64,000 nucleotides of DNA from Gemmatimonadetes bacterium T265 (GCA_019973575.1 BPUI01000001.1:186001-250000); one strand, 5' to 3'; counted from the stretch's first letter, positions 1 through 8,037 are shown. The notes: generated by a model from the sequence alone, not told the origin. Program-made: numbers and translations.

Positions 1-179
1 GCCTCCCTCTCCAGCCGACGGTCGGCCCGCTCGTCGCCCGAGTGATCGCCGCGCCGAGTCTGCTCGTCCGACGAATCGGGCTCGTGGCGCCCGCCGGCCG
101 CGCCGCGCGCCGGCTTGTGCGTCTCTTCCGCGCGCTGCGGGGTGAGCGTGCTCTCATTGTCCTTCGGCAAATCCGCCAT
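1..179 (-). CDS. Hypothetical hydrophilic protein, 3' end outside window
   Basis: An open frame starts at an ATG at 179 and runs off the left edge with no stop, giving about 59 residues. The start reads MADLPKDNESTLTPQRAEE and a GGAG ribosome-binding site lies about 6 nt upstream. The product is strongly charged, rich in Arg, Asp, Glu and Gly, and has no hydrophobic segment, so it is probably a disordered cytoplasmic protein. I do not recognise the family. It lies downstream of trpS on the same strand, separated from it by an inverted repeat. Confidence 0.5.
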   Translation of the reverse strand, partial: MADLPKDNESTLTPQRAEETHKPARGAAGGRHEPDSSDEQTRRGDHSGDERADRRLERE

Positions 180-241
180 GCGTAGCTCCGGTTCGAGTGC
201 GTCGTGAGGCCCACGCGGCGTGCAAGAGGCGTGCGCCGCCC

Positions 242-334
242 GTCACCCCCGCGAAAGCGGGGGTCCACCCGTCCGAACTGAGGAAGCCTGCCCTCTTGCG
301 ACGGAAGGATGGGCCCCCGCTTTCGCGGGGCGAC
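242..334. repeat. Imperfect inverted repeat after trpS
   Basis: Two arms of about 32 bases (242-274 and 303-334) are near reverse complements. Each has a core of C-run, GCGAAAGC, G-run type. The right arm touches the trpS stop codon, so the folded RNA could terminate trpS, although no U-tract follows. The core resembles small dispersed intergenic repeats of other GC-rich genomes; I found no second full copy in this window. Confidence 0.6.
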
Positions 335-1321
335 TTACCGCAGCCCCATCGCCGTTCGCACCTCACCCATCGTCTCCCGCGCGATCCCGCGGCAGCGCTC
401 GGCGCCCTCGTCGAGCGCGTCGGTCACCAGCCCCGGGTCCGCCCGCAGCGCAGCCGCGCGCCCGCGGATCGGGACGAGTTCCTGCTCCATGTGCTCGAAC
501 AGCGCCTGCTTGCACGCGATGCACCCCCAGCCCGCGGTGCGGCACTTCTCCGCCACCTCGTCGACGACGGGCGCCGGAGAAAACGCCTTGTGCAGGTGGT
601 AGATGTTGCACACCTCGGGCGTCCCCGGGTCCGTCTTGCGCACGCGCGCCGGGTCGGTCACCGCAGGGCGCAGCTTCTCCCAGATCGCATCCGACGACTC
701 CATCAGCCCGATCGTGTTGCCCATCGACTTCGACATCTTCGCCTGCCCGTCGAGCCCCATGATGCGCCGCGTGGGCGTGAGCAAGGGCTTGGGCTCGGGG
801 AAGTAGGGCCGGTCCTCGGGGGCGAAGCGCGTGTTCCACTTCCGCGCGATCTCGCGTGAGAGCTCGAGGTGCTGCACCTGGTCCTCCCCGACCGGCACCG
901 CATCTGCGCGGTAGAGCAGGATGTCCGCGGCCTGAAGCACCGGGTACGTCAGGATCCCGACAACCACACTTTCCTGCCGCGACGCCTTGTCCTTGTATTG
1001 CGTCTGGCGCTCCAACTCGCCGAGTGGCGTGAGCGTGTTGAACACCCAGGCCAGCTCGGTATGTTCGGGCACGGCGCTCTGGCGATACAGCGTCGCGCGC
1101 GCCGGATCGATCCCCGCCGCGAGCAGCGACAAGGCCATCTCGAACGTGCGACGCCGGAGCGCGTCGGGGTCGTAGCTCCCGGTCAACGCGTGGTAGTCGA
1201 CGATGCAGAAGATCGCGCCGGCGTGCTCCCGCTGCAGCCGCACCCAGTTCTGCACCGCGCCGAGGTAGTTCCCGATGTGCAGTTCGCCCGACGGCTGGAT
1301 CCCGCTGTAGATCTGTGACAT
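335..1321 (-). CDS. trpS: Tryptophanyl-tRNA synthetase
   Basis: Class I aminoacyl-tRNA synthetase of 328 residues that charges tRNA-Trp in the cytoplasm. The HIGH-type motif reads GELHIGNYLGA (HIGN at residues 15-18), and the KMSKS loop is intact at residues 195-199. The start motif SGIQPSGELHIGN is typical of bacterial TrpRS, and the length matches the compact bacterial form. It is transcribed divergently from the inositol-monophosphatase-like gene with only 55 bp between the two start codons. An inverted repeat follows its stop codon. The identification is secure. Confidence 0.97.
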   Translation of the reverse strand: MSQIYSGIQPSGELHIGNYLGAVQNWVRLQREHAGAIFCIVDYHALTGSYDPDALRRRTFEMALSLLAAGIDPARATLYRQSAVPEHTELAWVFNTLTPLGELERQTQYKDKASRQESVVVGILTYPVLQAADILLYRADAVPVGEDQVQHLELSREIARKWNTRFAPEDRPYFPEPKPLLTPTRRIMGLDGQAKMSKSMGNTIGLMESSDAIWEKLRPAVTDPARVRKTDPGTPEVCNIYHLHKAFSPAPVVDEVAEKCRTAGWGCIACKQALFEHMEQELVPIRGRAAALRADPGLVTDALDEGAERCRGIARETMGEVRTAMGLR

Positions 1322-1341
1322 GCGCGCAAGCTACAAGGGCG

Positions 1342-1370
1342 TTCCACCCGCGCCCGAGCGCCCCTACGAT
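1342..1370 (+). promoter_or_regulatory. Candidate promoter of a leaderless inositol-phosphatase mRNA
   Basis: TTCCAC (1342-1347), a 17-nt spacer and TACGAT (1365-1370) fit a housekeeping-sigma promoter. The -10 element ends 6 nt before the ATG at 1377, so the predicted transcription start falls on or next to that ATG. No Shine-Dalgarno sequence is visible. This is consistent with leaderless translation. It is a sequence match only. Confidence 0.45.
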
Positions 1371-1376
1371 CCCCCA

Positions 1377-2219
1377 ATGCCGACCACGTCCGCCGATCCT
1401 CCCGCGACGCTCGACCTCGTCGCCCTCGACCGCCTGATGCGCCACGCCGCCGCGCGCGCCGCGGCGTTCATCGCCGATCGCGCCGCGACGCGCGGCACGC
1501 TGACGTGGGAACACAAAGGCCCCGCCGACTTCGTGAGCGAGGTCGACGTCGGCGCCGAACAGCGCATCCGCGAGGCCCTGCTCGTCGCCTACCCCGACGC
1601 GCATTTCGTCGGCGAGGAGTCCTACGATCCTTCGGCGGGGCTCGGCCCCGGCCTCGGTTTCGTCGCCGACCCGCTGGACGGTACGACCAACTTCCTGCAC
1701 GGCTTTCCGTGGTACGCCGTCTCGATCGGCGCCACCTTCGCCGGCACCCCAATCGCGGGCGTCGTCCACAACGCCGCCACGGGCGAAGTCTTCTCCGCCA
1801 CGCACGGCGGCGGCGCGGTCCGCCGCACCCGCCCGGACGCCGCCCCCGAGCCGATCGCGGTCTCCAGCACGGCCGACCCCGCGCGCGCCCTCATTGGCAC
1901 CGGCTTCCCCTTCAAGAACCACGAAGAGATTCCCGCCTACAGCCGCCAGTTCGCCGTGGTCACCCGCGCCACCGCGGGCATCCGCCGCGCCGGCTCCGCC
2001 GCCCTCGACCTGTGCGACGTCGCGTGCGGCCGCTTCGACGCCTTCTGGGAGCTCAACCTCTCCCCCTGGGACCTCGCGGCCGGACTCGTCATCATCCGCG
2101 AGGCCGGCGGCGTCGTCACGACCCCGACCGGCGCCGAGGCCACCGTGAGCCACAACGGCCTCTGCACCGGCTCCCCCGCCATGCACCGGTGGCTTCTCGA
2201 CGTACTCCAATCGGCCTAA
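1377..2219 (+). CDS. Inositol monophosphatase family protein (SuhB/HisN type)
   Basis: A 280-residue Mg2+-dependent, Li+-sensitive-type phosphatase. The family metal-binding motifs are present: GEES at residues 79-82, DPLDGTTN at 98-105, and the C-terminal WDLAAG motif near residue 235. Family members dephosphorylate inositol phosphates, histidinol phosphate or PAP, and the sequence does not tell me which substrate is used here. I chose the ATG at 1377, because an upstream in-frame ATG at 1320 would add a non-conserved, Pro-rich lead. There is no ribosome-binding site before 1377, but a promoter is positioned for leaderless expression. The stop codon lies within a GCCTAAC motif. Confidence 0.93.
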   Translation: MPTTSADPPATLDLVALDRLMRHAAARAAAFIADRAATRGTLTWEHKGPADFVSEVDVGAEQRIREALLVAYPDAHFVGEESYDPSAGLGPGLGFVADPLDGTTNFLHGFPWYAVSIGATFAGTPIAGVVHNAATGEVFSATHGGGAVRRTRPDAAPEPIAVSSTADPARALIGTGFPFKNHEEIPAYSRQFAVVTRATAGIRRAGSAALDLCDVACGRFDAFWELNLSPWDLAAGLVIIREAGGVVTTPTGAEATVSHNGLCTGSPAMHRWLLDVLQSA

Positions 2220-2232
2220 CACGAAAGCGCGT

Positions 2233-2353
2233 GCGCCGGGCGGCCGGGCGGGGCCGTAGCGAGCGTCCGACGCCAGCAAGGAGACGCCCGGCGGCTCCGC
2301 AGTGCCCGGCGTCGGTGAGCGAGCGAAGCGCCCTGTGCCGGGCCGCCCGGCGC
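2233..2353. repeat. Long nested palindrome between the phosphatase gene and ftcD
   Basis: A perfect 13-base inverted pair, GCGCCGGGCGGCC (2233-2245) and its complement (2341-2353), encloses a second shorter pair (CCGACGCC near 2268, GGCGTCGG near 2310). The whole 120-bp spacer could fold into one long imperfect hairpin. It may be a terminator or attenuator before ftcD, a REP-like element, or the remnant of a miniature mobile element. Confidence 0.5.
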
Positions 2354-2380
2354 CCCACACCGATCCGTCCCAACCCCTCA

Positions 2381-3307
2381 GTGCACCACCTCGTCGAGTG
2401 CGTCCCCAACTTCAGCGAGGGCCGCCGCCCCGACGTCGTCGCCGCCCTCCGCGACGCGATCGGCGCGACCCCCGGCACGCACGTCCTCGACGCCTCCGCC
2501 GACCGCTCCCACCACCGCAGCGTGATCACCTTCGTCGCCGACCCCGCCCACGCCGCCGACGCCGCGTTCGCCGCCGTCGCCGCGGCGCGCGCCGCCATCG
2601 ACCTCCGCACGCACACCGGCGTCCACCCCCGCATCGGCGCGGCCGACGTCGTGCCCTTTGTGCCGCTCCCCGAGCACGGCACGACGATGGCCGACTGCGC
2701 CGCGCTCGCCCACGCGTTAGGCACCCGCGTCGCCCGCGAGCTCGCGATCCCGGTCTACTACTACGAGCGCGCCGCCCTCCGCCCCGGCCGCGCCAACCTC
2801 GCCGACGTCCGCCGCGGCGGCTTCGAACGCCTCGCGGCCGAGATCGCGACCAGCCCCGAGCGCGCGCCCGACGCCGGTACGGCCCGCGTCCACCCGACCG
2901 CCGGCGCCGTCGCGATCGGCGCCCGCCCCCTCCTCGTCGCCTTCAACGTCTACCTCGGCCCCGCGGCCAACCTCCCGATCGCGAAGGCGGTCGCCCGCGC
3001 CGTACGCGAGTCCTCCGGCGGACTGCCCGGCGTGAAGGCGCTCGGCCTCGCCGTCGACGACCAGGCCCAAGTCTCGATGAATCTCGTCGACCTCGACCGC
3101 ACGACGCTCGCGGACGCGTTTGCCCGGGTCGAGGCCGAGGCCGCGGCGCGCGGCGTCGCCGTCACGTGGAGCGAGCTGATCGGCCTCCTTCCCGAGCGCG
3201 CCCTCGCCGGCACGACCCCGGACCGCCTCCGCCTCCGCGACTTCGACGAGCGCCGGATCCTCGAACGCCGCCTCGCCCGCCTCGGCGCGCGCGTGACGAA
3301 CGCCTAA
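2381..3307 (+). CDS. ftcD: Glutamate formimidoyltransferase, formiminotransferase domain only
   Basis: Transfers the formimino group from N-formimino-glutamate to tetrahydrofolate, linking histidine breakdown to one-carbon metabolism. The protein of 308 residues starts with the family signature VECVPNFSEG at about residues 5-14. It also contains THTGVHPRIGAADVVPF in the N-terminal half. Only the transferase half is present; the cyclodeaminase domain found in the mammalian enzyme is absent, as is common in bacteria. Translation probably starts at the GTG at 2381, because the frame upstream is the Arg/Pro-rich palindromic spacer. No other histidine-degradation gene is visible nearby. It converges with map, with 9 bp between the stop codons. 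Confidence 0.92.
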   Translation: MHHLVECVPNFSEGRRPDVVAALRDAIGATPGTHVLDASADRSHHRSVITFVADPAHAADAAFAAVAAARAAIDLRTHTGVHPRIGAADVVPFVPLPEHGTTMADCAALAHALGTRVARELAIPVYYYERAALRPGRANLADVRRGGFERLAAEIATSPERAPDAGTARVHPTAGAVAIGARPLLVAFNVYLGPAANLPIAKAVARAVRESSGGLPGVKALGLAVDDQAQVSMNLVDLDRTTLADAFARVEAEAAARGVAVTWSELIGLLPERALAGTTPDRLRLRDFDERRILERRLARLGARVTNA

Positions 3308-3316
3308 CTGTCCGGC

Positions 3317-4138
3317 CTACCCCAGACCGAGCGCGGCCGCCGCGACGCCAGCCGGCCCGGCCCCGAGCGTCAGGATCCGCGGCCCCTGCTCCGTGATCGC
3401 GACCGTGTGCTCGAAGTGCGCCGAGCGCTTGCCGTCGATCGTGACCACCGTCCACTTGTCGGAGAGCGTGCGCGTGCCCGCCTTGCCCGCGTTCACCATC
3501 GGCTCGATCGCGATCGTGAGGCCGGGGACGAGCTTCGCGCCGCGCTTCGGCTTCCCGTGGTTGGGCACCTGCGGGTCCTCGTGCGGCCCGCGGCCCACGC
3601 CGTGCCCGACGAGCTCGCGCACGACGTTGAGCCCCGCGCGCTCGACCACCGTCTGCACCGCGTGCCCGATGTCCCCGACGTGGTTGCCGAACTGCGCCGC
3701 CGCGATCCCCGCCGCGAGCGCGTCCCGCGTCACGTCGAGCAGGCGCTGGTCGGCCGCCGAGATCGCCCCCACGGCCACGGTCACCGCGGAATCCGTGTAC
3801 ATCCCCTCGTACTTCACCCCCGTGTCGAGCGAGACGATGTCGCCCTCCGCGAGCACGCGCTTGCGCGACGGGATGCCGTGCACGATCTCCTGGTTGATCG
3901 AGGTCAGCACGCTGCCCGGGAACCCGTAGAGGCCCTTGAACGACGGCGTCGCGCCCGGGTGCGAGCGGATGAACTCCTCGCCGACCCGGTCCAGCTCCCC
4001 CGTCGTCACGCCCGGCCGGACCGCGGCCGCGAGCACGGCGAGCGTGGCCGCGAGGATGCGCCCGCCCGCCTGCATGACGTCCAGCTCCCGTGTGCTCTTG
4101 AGCTGGATCCCGCCGCGCGCCGACGCGGTCGTCGTCAC
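3317..4138 (-). CDS. map: Methionine aminopeptidase, type I
   Basis: Removes the initiator methionine from nascent proteins in the cytoplasm. The protein has 273 residues and the five metal ligands of type I enzymes can be recognised: Asp in DTGVKYEGMY and TDSAVT, His in GHGVGRGPHEDPQVPN, Glu in IEPMV and Glu in the FEHTVAITEQG segment. The GTG start at 4138 overlaps the adk stop codon (GTGA), which indicates translational coupling. In most genomes map is followed by infA, rpmJ and rpsM. Here it is the last gene of the leftward cluster and faces ftcD. Confidence 0.96.
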   Translation of the reverse strand: MTTTASARGGIQLKSTRELDVMQAGGRILAATLAVLAAAVRPGVTTGELDRVGEEFIRSHPGATPSFKGLYGFPGSVLTSINQEIVHGIPSRKRVLAEGDIVSLDTGVKYEGMYTDSAVTVAVGAISAADQRLLDVTRDALAAGIAAAQFGNHVGDIGHAVQTVVERAGLNVVRELVGHGVGRGPHEDPQVPNHGKPKRGAKLVPGLTIAIEPMVNAGKAGTRTLSDKWTVVTIDGKRSAHFEHTVAITEQGPRILTLGAGPAGVAAAALGLG

Positions 4139-4782
4139 GCGACCCCGACGCCTAACGCCCGGAGCGCCCGGTCCGTCACCTCGTCCACCTCCCCCACCGC
4201 GTCGATCGTCCGGACCGCGACGCCGTCCTGCGCGTACCACGCGAGCACCGGCAGGGTCTGCGCGCGGTACACGTCGAGCCGCGTGCGTACCGCGGCCGGT
4301 TCGTCGTCGGGGCGGCGCACGAGCATCCCGTCCGCGCACGCCGGGCAGTGCGTCCCCGGCTCGAGTCCCGTGAACGGCTGCTGCGTCTTGTCGCAGACCA
4401 CGCGCGCCGACGTGCGCCGCACGATCGCCTCGTCGTCGATGTCGAAGACGAGCACCGCGTCGATCGCGCGCCCGAGCTCCGCGAGCACGCGCGAGAGGCC
4501 GTCGGCCTGCGGCACCGTGCGCACGACCCCGTCGAGCACCGCGCCGCCTCCGAACTCCGGCGCGGCGAGCGCCTCCTTGACGATCCCGAGAATGACCGGG
4601 TCGGGCACGAGCTGCCCCGACTCCATGTAGCGCTTCGCCTCGAGCCCGAGCGGGGTCCCGGCCTGCAGCGCCGCCCGCAACACGTCGCCGGTCGCGAGGA
4701 TCCGGGCGCCCAACGCCTCGGCCAGCCGCGGCGCCTGCGTCCCCTTCCCCGCCCCCGGCTTCCCGAACAGTACGACGATCAT
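4135..4782 (-). CDS. adk: Adenylate kinase
   Basis: Interconverts AMP, ADP and ATP in the cytosol. The protein has 215 residues, with a P-loop GKPGAGKGTQ at about residues 7-16 and the AMP-binding segment ATGDVLRAA. A long LID domain contains VCDKTQQPF and HCPAC. Zinc-binding LIDs normally have four ligands as two pairs; here the first pair keeps only one cysteine, so zinc binding is doubtful unless another residue substitutes. It sits 13 bp after secY in the classic secY-adk-map order, and a GCCTAAC motif near its 3' end encodes Leu-Gly. Confidence 0.96.
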   Translation of the reverse strand: MIVVLFGKPGAGKGTQAPRLAEALGARILATGDVLRAALQAGTPLGLEAKRYMESGQLVPDPVILGIVKEALAAPEFGGGAVLDGVVRTVPQADGLSRVLAELGRAIDAVLVFDIDDEAIVRRTSARVVCDKTQQPFTGLEPGTHCPACADGMLVRRPDDEPAAVRTRLDVYRAQTLPVLAWYAQDGVAVRTIDAVGEVDEVTDRALRALGVGVA

Positions 4783-4795
4783 CGCGGCGCCGTCC

Positions 4796-6133
4796 TCAGA
4801 ACGCGCCGCCCGGGGCGACGCCGCGCGAGCGCACGCGCCCCTTCTTCATGAACCCGTCGTACTTCCGGAGCAGCAGGTGCTGCTGCATCTGCGTCATCGT
4901 GTCGAGCGCCACGCCGACCACGATCAGCAGCGACGTGCCGCCGAACTGGAAGGGGACGTTGATGAGCTTGATGATGAGCGCCGGCAACAGCGCGATCGCG
5001 GTCAGGAAGATGGCGCCAGGGAAGGTGATCCGCTCGACCACCTGCTCGATGTACTCCGCCGTCTTCGCCCCCGGGCGCACGCCGGGCACGAACCCGCCCT
5101 GCTTCTTCAGGTTCTCGGCGAGGTCGACCGGGTTGAAGATGATCGACGTGTAGAAGTACGTGAACACGACGATCAGGATCGCCGACAGGACGAAGTAGAG
5201 CCACGTCCCGGGCGCCAGGTACTCGGCCATGCTCTTCGCCCACGGCGCGTTGCTGAACTGGCCGAGCGCCCCCGGCACGACGATCACGCTCTGCGCGAAG
5301 ATGATCGGCATCACCCCCGCCGTATTAATGCGCAGCGGGATGAAGTTCTTCGCCGCCTCGCGCATCCGCCCCTTGGCCATCGTGCGCTGCGGAATCTGGA
5401 CCATCACGCGGCGCGCCGCGACCGTGATCGCGACGACCCCGGCCACCACCGCGACCATCACGAGGCCGAGCACCAGCAGGGCGAGCGGCGCGACCGCGCC
5501 CGTCGACACGAAGCGAAACGTGTCGAGGATCCCGGGCCAGAAGCGCTCGACGATCGAGAAGAAGATGAGCAGGGACGCGCCGTTCCCGAGCCCGCGCTCC
5601 GTGATCTGCTCGCCGAGCCACATCACGAACACCGCGCCCGCGGTGAGCACGAGCACCATCGGCAGCACGAACGAGAAGAAGCCGGGGCGCGCGACCGCGC
5701 CGGGGAGCCCCTGCGTGAACAGCGCGAACCCGTAGCCCTGCACCACCGCGAGCCCGACGGTCAGGTAGCGCGACCACTGCGTCAGCTTCTTCCGCCCCTC
5801 CTCGTCCTTCTGCATCTTGTCGACCTGCGGCACCACCGCGCCGGCGATCTGCACGAAGATGCTCGACGAGATGTAGGGCATGATGCCTAACGCGAACACC
5901 GTCGCGCGCGACAGGCCGCCGCCGACGAACAGGTCGTAGAGCCCGAGCAGCCCGTTGCCGCCGCGCTGGCTCGCGAAGTAGTCCGTGATCGCCTGGACGT
6001 CGACGCCCGGGACGGTCACGTGCGCGCCCGCGCGGTACACCAGCAGGCAGACGAACGTGAAGACGATCTTCTGCCAGAGCTCGGGCGTCTTGTAGATGTT
6101 GGTGAGCGCCTCGGCGGGGTTGGACTGGGCCAC
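4796..6133 (-). CDS. secY: Preprotein translocase channel subunit SecY
   Basis: Central membrane channel of the Sec translocon, working with SecE (encoded at 61.9-62.3 kb) and SecA. The protein has 445 residues and multiple hydrophobic segments consistent with ten transmembrane helices. It contains the early plug-region segment GGNGLLGLYDLFVGGGLSRA and the conserved C-terminal loop FNPVDLAENLKKQGGFVPG. The start is a GTG at 6133 with GAGG about 6 nt upstream. It follows rplO after a 181-bp gap that contains a strong stem-loop. Confidence 0.97.
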   Translation of the reverse strand: MAQSNPAEALTNIYKTPELWQKIVFTFVCLLVYRAGAHVTVPGVDVQAITDYFASQRGGNGLLGLYDLFVGGGLSRATVFALGIMPYISSSIFVQIAGAVVPQVDKMQKDEEGRKKLTQWSRYLTVGLAVVQGYGFALFTQGLPGAVARPGFFSFVLPMVLVLTAGAVFVMWLGEQITERGLGNGASLLIFFSIVERFWPGILDTFRFVSTGAVAPLALLVLGLVMVAVVAGVVAITVAARRVMVQIPQRTMAKGRMREAAKNFIPLRINTAGVMPIIFAQSVIVVPGALGQFSNAPWAKSMAEYLAPGTWLYFVLSAILIVVFTYFYTSIIFNPVDLAENLKKQGGFVPGVRPGAKTAEYIEQVVERITFPGAIFLTAIALLPALIIKLINVPFQFGGTSLLIVVGVALDTMTQMQQHLLLRKYDGFMKKGRVRSRGVAPGGAF

Positions 6134-6260
6134 CGGAAACCTCGAGTGCAGCGTGCGAGAAAGGCCGCGCGGCGCGAGCGGCGCGCGGGCCGGGGAAGGA
6201 GAACGAATCTACTGGCTTTTCTACCGGCTTTCGTACACCGCCGGCACGAAGAACGCCGAC

Positions 6261-6294
6261 GGGCCGCCGCCCCCGTGTCGGGGGGCGGCGGCCC
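6261..6294 (-). terminator. Perfect 14-bp stem-loop between rplO and secY
   Basis: The arms 6261-6274 and 6281-6294 are perfectly complementary (GGGCCGCCGCCCCC type) with a 6-nt loop. In the transcribed direction no T-run follows. It could be a Rho-assisted terminator, an attenuator or an RNA-processing site that sets the secY-adk-map level relative to the ribosomal genes. Confidence 0.55.
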
Positions 6295-6314
6295 GCGGAG
6301 GCCGACGAGCGCGC

Positions 6315-6827
6315 CTACTCCTCGACGCGGCCGCCGGCCGCTTCGATCTTCGCCCGCGCGCCCTCGCTCACCTTGAGCCCGCGCACGGTCACGGCGGTGT
6401 CGATCTCGCCGTTCGAGAGCACCTTGGCCGGCCCGCGGTTCGCGCGGACCACGCCCGCCTGGACGAGCGTGTCCATCGTGACCTCGCCGCCGCCCGCGAG
6501 CTGCGCGATCTGCGCGAGGTCGCCGAGCCGCACGCGCTGGTTCTCGGTGCGGAACTGCGTGTTATTGAAGCCCTTCTTCGGCAGCCGGCGCGTGAGCGGC
6601 ATCTGCCCGCCCTCGAAGCCGGGCTTGCCGCCGCCCGGGCCGCCGTGCCCCGCGCGCGCCATCGAGCCCTTGTGCCCCTTGCCGGACGTCTTGCCCGTCC
6701 CCGACCCCGGGCCGCGGCCGAGGCGCTTGCGCGCCCGGTGCGACGCCGGCGCCGGCGAGAGGTTGTGCAGGCCGATCTTCCCCATCGGCAGCAGGCCGGC
6801 CACGTCGGCCGTGTTGGTCTCAGCCAT
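6315..6827 (-). CDS. rplO: 50S ribosomal protein L15 (uL15)
   Basis: Large-subunit assembly protein of 170 residues. It has the typical Gly/Lys-rich N-terminal half (ARKRLGRGPGSGTGKTSGKG, then GGPGGGKPGFEGGQMPLTRR) and the usual globular C-terminus. It is slightly longer than the family norm because about 15 residues (MAETNTADVAGLLPM) precede the conserved start. Its start codon lies inside the last codons of rpmD (8-nt overlap), so translation of the two is probably coupled. Confidence 0.96.
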   Translation of the reverse strand: MAETNTADVAGLLPMGKIGLHNLSPAPASHRARKRLGRGPGSGTGKTSGKGHKGSMARAGHGGPGGGKPGFEGGQMPLTRRLPKKGFNNTQFRTENQRVRLGDLAQIAQLAGGGEVTMDTLVQAGVVRANRGPAKVLSNGEIDTAVTVRGLKVSEGARAKIEAAGGRVEE

Positions 6828-7101
6828 TGGTCGTGCCTCCCGCCGCGGGCGTTTCGACGGCGGTCACCTCGAGGAGGTGCCGCACGTGCTTGAGCTGGCC
6901 CCGCAGCGACGGCGAGTCCGGCCGGACGATGGTCTGCTGGTGGTGCCGCAGGCCGAGCGCCTCGAGCGTGCGGCGCATGCGCCACGAGTGCCCGATCGAC
7001 GAGCGCACCTGCGTGATCTGCAGCTGTCCCAGCGACGCCGGGGGCAGCTTCGCGGTCTGTTTCGGCCCCTTGCCCGGGTGCCAGACGAATGTGCGCGGCA
7101 T
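6820..7101 (-). CDS. rpmD: 50S ribosomal protein L30 (uL30), extended
   Basis: Small large-subunit protein of 93 residues, against roughly 60 in most bacteria. The L30 core is recognisable as LQITQVRSSIGHSWRMRRTL followed by ALGLRHHQQTIVRPDSPSLR. Extra residues at both ends (about 25 N-terminal, 15 C-terminal) account for the length. The ATG at 7101 sits two bases after the rpsE stop codon, and the 3' end overlaps the rplO start. Confidence 0.92.
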   Translation of the reverse strand: MPRTFVWHPGKGPKQTAKLPPASLGQLQITQVRSSIGHSWRMRRTLEALGLRHHQQTIVRPDSPSLRGQLKHVRHLLEVTAVETPAAGGTTNG

Positions 7102-7103
7102 CG

Positions 7104-8036
7104 TTAGACCGCCTCCACCGCGGCGCCGGCCGTGCTCTCCGCGCGGCGCGTCAGCGCGCGCGCGCGGTAGCCGATCTGCGCGACCTCCAGCCCGCGCTCG
7201 CGCGCGATCTGGTCCACCGTCGTCAGCTGCGCGAGGCCGTCCATCGCCGCGCGCACCATGTTGTGCGGGTTCGTCGAGCCGAGGCTCTTGGTCAGGATGT
7301 CCGAGATGCCCGCGCACTCCATGATCGCGCGCACCGCGCCGCCGGCGATCACGCCGGCGCCCGGCGCCGCGGGCTTCATGAGGACCTTGCCCGCGCCGTG
7401 CTCGCCGACCACCTCGTGCGGGATCGTCGCGCCCGTGAGCGGCACCGAGACCATGTTGCGGCGCGCGCCGTCGACCGCCTTGCGCACGGCCTCCGACACC
7501 TCGTTCGCCTTGCCGGTCGCGTAGCCGACGCGCCCCGCGCCGTCGCCCACCGCGACGAGCGCGTTGAACGAGAAGCGCCGGCCGCCCTTCACGACCTTCG
7601 CGACGCGGTTGATCGCGACCACGTTCTCGACCAGATCGCTGCCCTCGCGGTCCTGCCGCTGGTCGCCCCCGCGTCCGCCGTCACGCCCGCGGCGCTCGCC
7701 GCCCGGGCCGCCGGGTCCGCCGCGACCGCCGGGGCCACCCGGGCCGCCACGACCGCCCGGACCGCCGGGGCCGCGCCCGCCCGGGCCACCCGGCCCGCGC
7801 CCGCCGAACCCGCCGCCGGGGCCACGGCCGCCACCGGGGCCGCCACGTCCGGCCCCGCCGCCGGGCCCGCGGCCGCCGCCGAAGCCGCCGCCACGCGGGC
7901 CACCACCACCGCCCGGCCCGCGCGGACCGCCGCCGAACCCGCCGCCGGTGTTGCCGCCGAAGCTGCGCGTCTGCCCGCCACTCGGCCCGCCCGCGCCGCT
8001 GCGCGGCGGCCGATCGCCTCCAGAATTCTCCGCCAT
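7104..8036 (-). CDS. rpsE: 30S ribosomal protein S5 (uS5) with a long Gly/Arg-rich N-terminal domain
   Basis: Small-subunit protein of the A-site and mRNA-entry region. The conserved S5 core runs from about residue 134 ([20 protein letters not shown]) to the C-terminus, which gives a normal core length. In front of it lie about 130 residues made almost only of Gly, Pro and Arg, with many RGG and GGRGPGG repeats, so the total is 310 residues instead of about 160-170. The reading frame is continuous, with the ATG at 8036 placed one base after the rplR stop. The repeats resemble eukaryotic RGG/RG RNA-binding regions. No internal start near the core is evident. Confidence 0.93.
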   Translation of the reverse strand: MAENSGGDRPPRSGAGGPSGGQTRSFGGNTGGGFGGGPRGPGGGGGPRGGGFGGGRGPGGGAGRGGPGGGRGPGGGFGGRGPGGPGGRGPGGPGGRGGPGGPGGRGGPGGPGGERRGRDGGRGGDQRQDREGSDLVENVVAINRVAKVVKGGRRFSFNALVAVGDGAGRVGYATGKANEVSEAVRKAVDGARRNMVSVPLTGATIPHEVVGEHGAGKVLMKPAAPGAGVIAGGAVRAIMECAGISDILTKSLGSTNPHNMVRAAMDGLAQLTTVDQIARERGLEVAQIGYRARALTRRAESTAGAAVEAV

Positions 8037-8037
8037 G

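Noticed and set aside
363-2360. A 665-residue minus-strand open frame across trpS and the inositol-phosphatase-like gene
   Set aside because: It is out of frame with trpS and antisense to a conserved gene; composition is Gly/Ala/Arg-rich with no domain.
7590-8036. The Gly/Arg-rich start of S5 as a separate gene or an annotation error
   Set aside because: The frame is open and continuous into the S5 core, no other start lies near the core, and the ATG is spaced correctly from rplR.
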